A stretch of 64,000 nucleotides of DNA from NCBI GenBank assembly GCA_030267565.1, contig BRXU01000011.1, positions 982,501-1,046,500 on the forward strand. Reading direction: 5' to 3'. Positions 35,972-47,900 of the stretch are shown piece by piece. The stretch is from Pleodorina starrii (lineage: Eukaryota; Chlorophyta; Chlorophyceae; Chlamydomonadales; Volvocaceae). The position numbers and the translations under genes were made by a program. Below the pieces are notes generated by a model. The model worked only from the letters and a program-made list of their open reading frames with translations, had not been told where the DNA came from and did not search any database. Position 1 is the first letter of the stretch. Every line of letters begins with the position of its first letter.

Positions 35972-38900
35972 CTAGAACGGGCGTGGGAAAATAGTGCATG
36001 TGGTCAGCGGCTTTCGGTTGTCGCCGCGGCCGCCCGAAGAGAAGTCGTAACCCAGGAGGCGCACGGCGGTGGACCCTGTGGAGGTTTTAGGGTTTTTAGG
36101 GTTTTAGGGTTTTAGTGTAGTTCGGGGTCAGAGGATGTGTGGCATTTTACTGCGACAAATACCGGTACGAGTTCAAGATGAGTTTCAAGAACAGTAATCT
36201 TAACGGTAATCTTATGTAATCTTAACAGTAATCTTAACGGTCTGGCCGGCCGCCCTTCCCTGGGCAGCCCATATGGTGCCGCGAGCCGCAACCCGCAAGG
36301 CGGGGCCCGCACCGTTACGGCCCGCGTATCCGCGTCCTGCCTCCCTTTTCCTCCCCCTTTCCCCCAATCTTCCCCCTACCGTATTCGTGCTTACCAATTG
36401 GAATGTCAATCACGACGCTGATGGTGGCGTCGTTGCGGACGCCGAAAATGACCTGGCCAGCGTTGCACCTGCGGCCACACACACACATAGGCATCTGGTC
36501 ATCTGGTCATCTGGCCTGCGCTCCCACGCCGGCGGAACGCACCGGCGATTGCGCGGGACCAAGTACCGCAGGCGGCGACTGGCCACGAGCAAGCAGCGCG
36601 CCGAGGTGTTGCGACTCCCTCCACAGGTGGCGCTCTGGCGCTAACTACGTACCACGTCGGCGCACGGCGCACGGACGCACGGTTCTTGCAAGCAGCCGAC
36701 TGGAGCCCACCGTAACAGCCAGACGCACACACACAGACACATACGCACGCATCCCGTCCCGTCCCGTCCCGCTCTCACCGGGTGCCTCGGGTGTTGTCCT
36801 GCGCCCTCCAGCCGTCCGAGCGCAGGTCCACCGTGGCTGGGACCACCCGATCGATCCGGGCGGTCGACGCCACCGGCTCCTGCGGCGCGGAAATGACATG
36901 GCAGCCGAGAGCCGACATGGGTGGAGCGTTTCTCAGCGGATCCAAATCCCTCAAAAAAAAGCAACCGATGAGGGAAGCCGATACGGTTTGGGTGCGGCAG
37001 CGTCGGCAGCGCCAGTCGAGGGTCAATGACCGGATCAGGCAGCGGGGCGCAAAGAGAATGCGAGAGTGCGGAGGGTGTGCATCTGTGTGATGACACCAGG
37101 TTGTTGATTAATAATGTTGAGTCATGGTGGACCCTCCCTGGTAGCGCACTGAAGCCGGGTGCAGGTAGCGTGTCAGGGCCATGTGAGGTCGGGATGAGGC
37201 GAGGGTCCCCCCGGAGGACCTCCCGACACGAGTCGCGAAGAATACGCTGACAGTGCGTCAACACCAGCTGGCTCACGCGCCACACATCCCATCTGGGGAG
37301 GTGGCCCGGCTGTGTCGTGCACGCTGCAGTACATACACACACACCCACACACGCCCGACTGCATGACGTGGAACAATACCAACCCAGTGTACGACCATGC
37401 TGTATGTGTACGGCAACAAAAGTAGCTCTCACCGAGCTGCAGGACAGGCCGCTGTTGCCTGTGATCCTTGCCAGGACGCGCGATCGGTCGGCGTCTGAGA
37501 CGCCGGAAGTGACTATCACAGACAGCAGCGTCCGGTTGGCCCTGACCAAGTTTGCCAACAAGGTGATTTCCGTACTGGGCAGCCGTACAAGTGTCGTATC
37601 AAAGGCGACATGGACGAGCGCGCCGGCCACTGGCGTTGTGGTCTGGGCCGGTGCTGGTGCCACGGCGTTGATTCCGTCCTGGAGGGCGTGTGGGTGTTGG
37701 GGTATATGTGTGTGTGTGAATGTGTAAATGTGTGTGTATGTTTTAGGTGGGGGGGACATGCACCGGGCGGGGCTTACGGGTGAGTACGACAGTGTGAGGC
37801 AGCCGCAGCCGCAGCCGCAGCCACAGCCGCAGAAGGAGAACTCAGCGCAGTGCAGCGCCACTGCCACACCCGCACCCTCTCCCAGCCACCGTGCTTGGTG
37901 TGAGAGCAAAGGCCGCGTTCTGTGCAGGCGCTGCGCATGCAGTAGCCAGTAGGGCAGGCACGGACCGAGATCGCTCCCCGCACCCCGCTGCCTCGCTCAC
38001 AATGAGTTTGCCCTTGTTGTCGTTGTCGGGCAGAGTCTCCGGATCGATCAGGACAACCACGGCAGGGAAGCTGGCCAACGGCGGCGCGCGGGCGGTCTTC
38101 TTGTTAGGCGGGCTGCGGAAGGGAGCGTTATGGAAGTGTGGAGGGACGCAAATGGGGAAAGGGCGGCGGAAGGGAGCGTCAAGGAAGTGTGGAGGGACGC
38201 AAATGGGGAAAGGGCGGCGAAAACGGAGTGTGAGGTCAAACAGTCCAAGCCGACGGGCTGACCAGCCAAGGTACTGGTATGGAGGCGAAAGCAAAGCCCA
38301 CAGAACTGCTTGAGGCAAGGGATGGGGGTTCAGGAAGCCGTCGGGGTCGATTTGGAACATCTCAATACTGCTGCCGTCCACGTCCAAGTCCACGTCCACC
38401 CGGGGGCCGTTGCCGCCGCCCTGGGAAAACGGGCAGTCGGGCAGCGCGGGCACCCATCCCCCCACAAAACATGCCAGGAGCGGCACAACCGGTCCGGTCC
38501 GATGCGTGCGAGCGTACACGTGCGCGCACGTGCATTCAGCACATGTGGCCGCGCACATGCATTACAGGCGAGGTGATGAGGCGGCAGGTGCCGTGAACCC
38601 ACTTCTGGGGCGGCGGGCTGGGCGCGTCGGGTGGCGGGCTGGGCGCGTTGGGCGGCGGCAGCATTGACTTGGGGTAGCCCACAGCGACACTGGCCGCAAT
38701 CCGGAGGCGGTCCAAGACGGCCACGTTTGCTGGGTTCCTGGCCAGGGCTGCGGTGTAGCCGCCCGTGGCGAAATCGTACCCCACCTGCGCGCGCGCATTG
38801 CCGTACATACACACGCAGTACAGTTGCAGTCAGATGAAGTGAGATGAAGGGGTTTGGGGCCTTAAGAGAGTTGTTCCTGATGGGACGCGAGTACGGCAGA

Positions 38901-41900
38901 TCGCGTGCAGGTGCGTGTAGGGTGTCTGCAGGCGTGGCGCGGGCGTCTGCGGGGTCTGGCGTGCGTGCGGGGCCGGTCAGGCGTCAAATGCACCTCGGCG
39001 CCAGGCCCTGCTCCTTCTCGCCTGAATCTTTTCGCCCTACCCCTCTGTCCTCTCACGCCAAGACGTCATTCTGGCCTGGCAAGAGACTCCAGGCGTCCAG
39101 GGGGTTGGCTTTGAGGGGTAAGGATCTGCGCCCAGCGCATCGCGGAGGGCCAACCTTTCCAATGCTGCTCGCCCCCGGCCCGTTACCCCCCGGCGCCGCC
39201 GCCCTCCCCCACACGCCCCCTTCCGAGCCTCCTCCAGCCCCTCTCCCCCAATCCCCACTCGGCCCCCTTTGTGTACAACCGACAACCGACAATTGGCACC
39301 AAATCGCGATACGTAACCAGCCTCGCGAGGAGTACCGTAGAAGAGCCCCAGTCGGCCCCAGCCCCCTCTCCCCCTCCTTCACCTCCCTCTCCCCCTCTCT
39401 CCCCCTCCCTCCCACTCACCATTCTGAACACGCCGGCGCCCACCGCCCACTCCCACACCACCGCCTCGCCCGGGCCGTCCGCCGCAATCACCCTCCGGCC
39501 CGAACCAGTGCACAACAGCGCCACGGTGTCGTCGGCGGGCTGCATCAGGCAGCGACCCACGGGACGGTGTTGGTGGATAGGCGAGCGGATGGACAGACCC
39601 ACGGGTCATTCGTTTGGGTTCAAAGGTTTTGCGGGTAAAAGGACGGATGTATGGATGTATATATGGATGTATTAATGGACGGTTGTATGTATGGATGTAT
39701 GGATGTATGGATGTCTAGATGGATGGATGTATAAAGATGGATGGATCTGACAGTTTTGTGGTTCGACCAGGCCCACCGGGAGGAGGGCATTTCAGCGCAA
39801 ACGACACGAGGATGGGGTTGAAAGGCTCTCAGGGGTCGGATCTCATGGCCCGGTTCGGCCCCCCCCGGTACCCGCCACCGCGCCACCGCTCCAACCCACC
39901 CGCCCCCACCTGCATAGTGGCTGGGAGGGCGGGCGTGCCCATCACGCCGCTGTACACCGCCGAGGGGACGGCCGTGAGAGTGCCCTTGCCGGCCGTGTTG
40001 CGCTGGAACGGAAGTTGGAGGGGTGTATGTTGGGGGTGGGGGTGGGGGTGGGGGGGTGGGGCGGGGGAGGCCGGTAGAGGGGCGGGGACGGGATATTGAG
40101 AGGATGAGTGTCGGAGGAAATGATGTGAGAAGGTAAGAATTCCGGCTGGGCAGTAAGCAACAGCTATCGCGGTAAGAGGTTGTACTGACAGCAACAGCAG
40201 CAGCAGCAGCAGCAGCACAGACGGAGTGGATGATCAGGAAAAGGCGCGACACACACGCACACGCACACGCACACACATATGCCGAAGCCCCCACGCACAG
40301 GTTCACATGTCGAACCTCACAACCATCCGAACACACACACACACATTCGGCACATACCACGCAGCCGAATAGACCACTCGCAGCTCTGCAGAGAGGTCGC
40401 TACAGGGAGAGCAAAACTGAAGTGCCCAGGCTCACTCAATCGCCTCCTTCAGCCCCCATGCCATCCAACCCCCTTGCCGCCCCGTAAACCCCCCCGCCCA
40501 TCCCCCGCCTCCTTACGCCCAGGACCGAGGCACCGACCCACGGGTCATCAGCTCACCTTGATGCACTGCGCGGTGGTGAGGTTCAGCACACTCGCCAGAA
40601 TGGATGACACCTCTCCGGCTGAGGTCTCTGGAGTCACCACCACACTCAGCGCGTTACCCCGCAGCAGCAGACGCCGTAGGGCCTGTGGGGTCAGCACACG
40701 GGTTGGTGGTGTTGGGGGGGAGCGGCGGGGAGTTTGGCAGGGGTAGGCGTAGGGATGGCATGGATTGGCAAGGAGAAGTATTGCGCTTGTGTGTCGAGCA
40801 GGAGACAGGTGCCGGGAAGTAATTAACGGACGAGCCAACGGACAGGGTGTGTGCGGGTTGGTGGCTGGTGTGCGGCTGTTGCCAGGGCGTGGGCATGCAA
40901 ACGGGGGGTGGGGTGGGGGACGAGAGACGGCGAGCTTTGCAGCGCCTTGTCGGGAATGGGTGCGTACGACGCACTTTGCAAACAACCGCCCCCGAGTTAC
41001 CGTACATCTTGATCAAGGGCGAGAAACGGTGAGCCGAACCAACACCTTGTAAACACTGCTCAATCACTCCCATTCCAACCCTCCACACACATATGCACAC
41101 ACACACACAACCCAGCCTCGACAACACCTCACCGCCTTCGACTCTGAGGGCAGTGCCAGGTAGGTGTTGTCGAAGGTGGTGTGGACCGGCGCGTTCCCTG
41201 GAGCAGTCAATGACAACACGCTGCCGCCCTCCGCCCTGCTCAGCTCCAGAACCGAAACCAGCAACTGCGTCTTTCGGAGCGAGTCGCCTGGATCCGTGGG
41301 ATCAGTAAGTAGGATGATGGAGGCATCCCTGGCTACAGGTGGTGGGACGCGGGCGGGCGGGCGAGGGGGCGGGTGCATCAGGACATCGGCGGTCTGGGTT
41401 TTAGGGTTTTAAGGTTTAGGGTTTTAGGGTTTTAGGGTTTTTAGGGTTTTAGGGTTTTTAGGGTTTTAGGGTTTTAGGAAGGCGGTGGCGAGGCAGTGGG
41501 TTGAGGCGGTGGCGAGGCAGTCAAGGAGGTGCACCCCAGAGAGGCGCCCTGGTGGAGGGATTGGGGGCACGAATGGGGGGAAGAGGGAAAGGAGGAGGGC
41601 GAGGAGAATGGTGTCCGGGGCATGGGGAGGTCGCGTACATGCGGTGGTACGACAACAGGGTGCGGCGCAAAAACGTGTATTGTACGATGGGTTTGAGCCA
41701 CACACATACACATATACACACACAAAGAAAAACGTAAATGCAGCTCCTCCTCTGTCTTCTGTCAGGCAGAGAGAGGGAGGATGGCATGTAGGTTAGGCAA
41801 CTCACGAGGTTCCGGAGCTGGGGATGGAGGAGAGGGTGGCGGGCTAGGTGGTGGCGGCAACGGCGGCGGCGGCGGTGACGGGCTAGGCGGCGACGGCAAC

Positions 41901-44900
41901 GGCGGCGGAGGCGGTGGGGGGCTGGGTGGTGACGGGGACGGGGGCGGCCGCGGCGGCGACGGCGATGGCGGTGGCGGGAGCGGTGATGGCGGCGGCGGGC
42001 TGGGTGGCGGCGGGCTGGGCGGCAACAGCGGTGGTGGGTTGGGCAGAGGTGGCGCAGGCGGCGCGTTCGGGCGCGACGGAGGCGGCGACATCACCGGGCC
42101 CGGGGGTGCAGGCGGCCGCGGCGGCGGTGCTGTCGGCGGTGGTAGTGAAGGCGGAGGCAAAGACGGCGGCGGCGATGAAGGCGGCGGCTGCGATGGCGGC
42201 GGCTCCAATGGCGCCGCCGGCGCCGGCGGCGGTGGCGGGGCGTAAAGCAGCAGGGGCTGCCAGCTTTCCAAACGTCTCTTAGCTGCAGGAGGGAGGGCGG
42301 GCGGGAGGGCGCGAGGCAACATGGAGACCATATGGCGGGGCGAGGAGCGGGCGGCGACTTGAAACGTTTCCACGTGTAAAGCGACGTAGAGCTAGGGTGG
42401 TAGCTAGGATGCATCATTGACAACCCAGGCGGGACTGCGGTCCGGTGGATAAAACCGTCGAGACTGGGCTGAGCTGGGTCCGGGCCCCGGGAACCCCGGG
42501 CGGGAATCGCATCCATCGGTTCGCACGGAGCCGTTGGATTGTTGTTTACGCTGTCGTACCATCGTACCGCACAGAATATGATGACGTCATGACGAAACCC
42601 GTCCGCCTTCTCCCGCCCCCTTGCCCTCCCCCGCGTCCCGCGCACCTCCGAAGTCGAAGCCCAGCAGCTTTACGTAACCGCCCCGGGGTGTGGTGAAGAG
42701 GTAGACGGGGCTGGAGCCGTCGCTTGTGGAGTACCAGAGGGTACCTGTCGGCCGCCAACATCAAAGGGGGTCAATGGAGGTCAATGGGGGTCAATGGCGG
42801 TCAATGGAGGTCAATGGGTGTCAGTGGGGGTCAATGGGGGTCAAAGGGGGGTGAATGGGGGGTGAATGGGGGTCAAAGGGGGGTCAATGGGGGTCAATGG
42901 CGGTCAATGGAGGTCAATGGGTGTCAGTGGGGGTCAATGGGGGTCAAAGGGGGGTGAATGGGGGGTCAATGTGGGTCAAAGGGGGGTCAATGGGGGTCAA
43001 TGGCGGTCAATGGAGGTCAATGGGTGTCAGTGGGGGTCAATGGGGGTCAAAGGGGGGTGAATGGGGGGTCAATGGGGGTCAAAGGTGGGTCAATGGGGGT
43101 CAATGGGGGTCAAAGGGGGTCAATGGCGGTCAATGGAGGTCCAAGGGGGGTCAATGGGGGGTCAATGGGGGTCAGTGGGGGTCAGTGGGGGTCAATGGGG
43201 GTCAATGGTGGGTCAATGGGGGTCAATGGAGGTCAATGGGGGTCAATGGGGGTCACTGGGGGGTCACTGGGGGGTCAATGGGGGTCAATGGGTGTCAATG
43301 GGTGCCAATGGGGGTCAATGGGGGTCAGTGGGGGTCAATGGAGGTCAAAGGGGGGTCAATGGCGGTCAATGGAGGTCCAAGGGGGGTCAATGGGGGGTCA
43401 ATGGGGGTCAGTGGGGGTCAAAGGGGGGTTAATGGGGGTCAATGGTGGGTCAATGGGGGTCAATGGGGGTCAATGGTGGGTCAATGGGGGTCAATGGAGG
43501 TCAATAGGGGGTCAATAGGGGGTCAATGGAGATCAATGGGGGGTCAATGGGGGTCAATGGGTGTCAATGGGGGTCAATGGAGGTTAATGGGGGTCAATGG
43601 AGGTCAATGGGGATCAATGGGGGTTAATGGGGGTCAATGGTGGGTCAATGGGGGTCATTGGGGGTCAATGGTGGTCCTTGGGGGTCAATGGGGGTCAGTG
43701 GGGGTCAATGGGGATCAATGGGGGTCAATGGGGGTCAATGGAGGTCAGTGGGGGTCAGTGGGGGTCAGTGGGAGTCAATGGAGGTCAGTGGGGGTCAGTG
43801 GGGGTCAGTGGGAGTCAATGGAGGTCAATGGGGGGCAATGGAGATCAATGGGGGTCAGTGGGGGTCAATGGGGGTCAGTGGGGGTCAGTGGGGGTCAGTG
43901 GGGGTCAATGGGGGTCAATGGAGGTCATTGGCGGTCAGTGGAGGTCAGTGGGGGTCAATGGAGATCAATGGGGGTCAATGGAGGTCAGTGGGGGTCAATG
44001 GAGGTCAATAGGGGTCAATGGGGGTCAATGGGGGTCAGTGGGGGTCAATGGGGGTCAATGGTGGTCAATGGGGGTCAATGGGGGTCAAAGGGGGGTCAAT
44101 GGGGGCCAATGGCGGTCAATGGAGGTCAATGGGTGTCAGTGGGGGTCAATGGGGGTCAAAGGGGGGTGAATGGGGGGTCAATGTGGGTCAAAGGGGGGTC
44201 AATGGGGGTCAATGGCGGTCAATGGAGGTCAATGGGTGTCAGTGGGGGTCAATGGGGGTCAAAGGGGGGTGAATGGGGGGTCAATGGGGGTCAAAGGTGG
44301 GTCAATGGGGGTCAATGGGGGTCAAAGGGGGTCAATGGCGGTCAATGGAGGTCCAAGGGGGGTCAATGGGGGGTCAAGGGGGGTCAGGGGGGGTCAATGG
44401 GGGTCAATGGTGGTCAATGGGGGTCAATGGTGATCAATGGGGGTCAATGGGGGTCACTGGGGGGTCAATGGGGGTCAATGGGTGTCAATGGGTGCCATTG
44501 GGGGTCAATGGGGGTCAATGGGGGTCAGTGGGGGTCAATGGAGGTCAAAGGGGGGTCAATGGCGGTCAATGGAGGTCCAAGGGGGGTCAATGGGGGGTCA
44601 ATGGGGGTCAAAGGGGGGTTAATGGGGGTCAATGGTGGGTCAATGGGGGTCAATGGGGGTCAATGGTGGGTCAATGGGGGTCAATGGAGGTCAATAGGGG
44701 GTCTATGGAGATCAATGGGGGTCAATGGGGGTCAATGGGGGGTCAATGGGGGTCAATGGGGGTCAATGGGTGTCAATGGAGGTCAATGGAGGTGAATGGG
44801 GGTCAATGGAGGTCAATGGGGATCAATGGGGGTCAATGGGGGTCAATGGGGGTCATTGGGGGTCAATGGAGGTCAGTGGGGGTCAGTGGGGGTCAGTGGG

Positions 44901-47900
44901 GGTCAATGGGGGTCAATGGGGGTCAATGGGGGTCAATGGAGGTCAGTAGGGGTCAGTGGGGGTCAGTTGGAGTCAATGGAGGTCAGTGGGGGCCAGTGGG
45001 GGTCAGTGGGAGTCAATGGAGGTCAATGGGGGGCAATGGAGATCAATGGGGGTCAGTGGGGGTCAATGGGGGTCAGTGGGGGTCAGTGGGGGTCAGTGGG
45101 GGTCAGTGGGGGTCAATGGAGGTCAGTGGGGGTCAGTGGGGGTCAGTGGGGGTCAATGGAGATCAATGGGGGTCAATGGAGGTCAGTGGGGGTCAATGGA
45201 GGTCAATAGGGGTCAATGGGGTTCAATGGGGGTCAGTGGGGGTCAATGGAGGTCAATGGGGGTCAATGGGGTACAAGGGGGGTCAATGGAGGTCATTGGG
45301 GGTCAATGGAGGTCAATGTAGGTCAATGGGGGTCAATGGGGGTCAATGGGGGTCAATGGGGGTCAGTAGGGGTCAGTGGGGGTCAATGGGGGTCAATGGG
45401 GGTCAGTGGAGGTCAATGGGGGTCAATGGAGATCAATGGGGGTCAATGGGGGTCAATGGGGGTCAATGGAGGTCAATGGAGGTCAATGGGGGTCAATGGG
45501 GATCATTGGGGGTCAGTGGGGGTCAATGGGGGGTCAATGGAGGTCAGTGGGGGTCAGTGGGGGTCAGTGGGGGTCAATGGGGGTCACTGGGGGTCAATGG
45601 CGGTCAATGGAGGTCAATGGAGGTCAATGGAGGTCAATGGGGGTCAATGGGGTCCAGTGGGGGTCAGTGGGGGTCAATGGAGGTCAGTGGGGGTCAATGG
45701 GGGTCAATGGGGGTCAATGGAGATCAATGGGGGTCAATGGAGGTCAGTGGGGGTCAATGGAGGTCAATAGGGGTCAATGGGGGTCAATGGGGGTCAATGG
45801 GGGTCAATGGAGGTCAATGGGGGTCAATGGGGGTCAATGGAGATCAATGGGGGTCAATGGAGGTCAATGTAGGTCAATGGGGGTCAATGGAGGTCAATAG
45901 GGGTCAATGGGGGTCAGTGGGGGTCAATGGGGGTCAGTGGGGGTCAGTGGGGGTCAATGGAGGTCAATAGGGGTCAATGGGGGTCAATGGGGGTCAGTGG
46001 GGGTCAATGGGGGTCAATGGAGGTCAGTGGGGGTCAATGGGGGTCAATGGGGGTCAATGGAGGTGAATGGGGGGTCAATGGGGGTCAATGGGGGTCAATG
46101 GTGCTCAATGGGGGTCAATGGAGGTCAATGGGGGGTCAATGGAGGTCAGTGGGGGTCAGTGGGGGTCAGTGGGAGTCAATGGAGGTCAATGGAGGTCAAT
46201 GGGGGTCAATGGGTGTCAGTGGGGGTCAATGGGGGTCAGTGGGGGTCAGTGGGGGTCAATTGGGGTCAATGGGGGTCAATGGGGGTCAATGGAGGTCAAT
46301 GGGGGTCAATGGAGGTCAATAGGGGTCAGTGGGGGTCAATGGGGGTCAATGGGGGTCAATGGGGGTCAATGGAGGTCAATGGAGGTCAATGGAGGTCAAT
46401 GGGGGTCAATGGGGTCCAGTGGGGGTCAGTGGGGGTCAATGGGGGTCAGTGGGGGTCAGTGGGGGTCAATGGGGGCTCTCTTGGGGGCCGTGTGGCGTCT
46501 GTACCGGTTGCAGCCACCAGCCAAGGCTAGGTAGCAGGGGGCAGGGGAACAGCAGCAGTCCGGTCTTTTCCTATTCAATTTCCTACTCGCGCCGCCCCGC
46601 CGCCCCACCGCCCCACCCACCCAGGTTGCAGCGGAAGGTGGTCACTCTGATGGTGACGGTGGCTGCGAACAGGGAGATGGGAACTCCGGGTACGGGAGCC
46701 ACCAAATTGGCGGCGCGGCTGAGTTGCTCCTGTGAGGGTAGAGTCGGGTCGGGTGGGGACGCCGGGGGGTGAGGAAGGACAGCCCGAAACCCTCGAGGTG
46801 AAACAGGGGTGGGTGGGTGGGTGGGAGCGGGTGGCGCGGGGCGGCGTGGCGGCGTGCGTTCTGGGGAGTATCGAACGGACAGGAGTGGGGAAAGGAGGCC
46901 GTGTCGTTGAGGCAGCACAGCGCCGGAGGGTGGGAAGCGGTGCATGTGCCCAAGGCCGCTCCGTCCACCCCTCTGGTGGCTGCCTTCGACGTGCGCAGCC
47001 GCGCCGAGCAGCCGGCCGCATCCGCACACGCTCAAGGCTCTTTCGTTGCCCTTTCCGGGTCTTGCATGTCACCCCACAGCCCACACGCACCTTGGCGCCC
47101 CTCGCAACACCCCACCCGAGCCCCACGACAATACCCTGCTAAGGGTGTTTCTGCGTGCCTGGACCACACTCACCCATCCGCATTCTGGTGAAGTCCCCAA
47201 GAAGGGCGCCAAGAGCGAGTTGTAGTCGGGCGCCGATTCCTGGGCCGCCGCCAGAACCAGCATGCTCCCCGCTCGGTCCACCAGCCTCTGAAGCACGCTG
47301 GCCGTTTCCTGCGTGTGTACGGCACACCATGGGAACGGAGCACATGGCCTCTGAGAGGAAGACCACCCGGCACCCGCGCGGATCGTACTATGAAAGAAAG
47401 CCTCTTCGGCGCAACGCAACAGCAACCGCGTTTATTTAAGGGCGAACTTGGCCGCAAATGGGCTGTAGCCTCAGCGCTCAACATTGCTGCACATATGGTA
47501 CCGCCGTACCAGTCGTACCGTCCTGTCGTCCGTACTACTGTGCCGTACCTGCGGCATATCCATCAATGTCGACGCCGACATGATGTGCGTCCGCGCTGCC
47601 AGCTGCAGTGGCGGAGGCCTGCCGGCCACCTCACTCACAGCGCCGCTCCCCAGGCCCGCAACGGCGGCGGCGGCCTGAAAGAGGGACAAATAATGGCGGC
47701 AGGAGTGGAGGGCGGGAAGGAGGAGGGAAGGCGATCAGGGGCAGTTTGGATTTGGGAAACGGAAGGGGGTATAATGACCCGTGGGTCGGCAGGCTGCGGC
47801 GGACACAGTGCAATTGCGCAAAGCTACCGGTGCCACCTCGCAGCCACCGGCCGGCACCGCTCGCCGCGACGGGGGCGGCTGGGTTTGGATGGGAGGGCGG

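Noticed and set aside
36083..41478. True chromosome end or fused telomere
   Set aside because: The blocks are short, degenerate and sit inside introns of a gene that continues on both sides.
41806..42282. Classifying the proline-rich gene as a pherophorin
   Set aside because: The SPPPP spacer is pherophorin-like, but the flanking modules do not show the pherophorin domain as I know it. The spacer alone is not diagnostic.
42855..45970. Long plus-strand open frames (646 and 565 codons) encoding a GQWGSMGVNG repeat
   Set aside because: The 10-bp satellite is stop-free in every forward frame, and the region fits exactly between two in-phase exons of the minus-strand gene. No start, signal peptide or non-repeat domain supports a protein.
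42767..46480. CRISPR array
   Set aside because: Units are contiguous 10-bp repeats with no unique spacers, and the DNA is eukaryotic.
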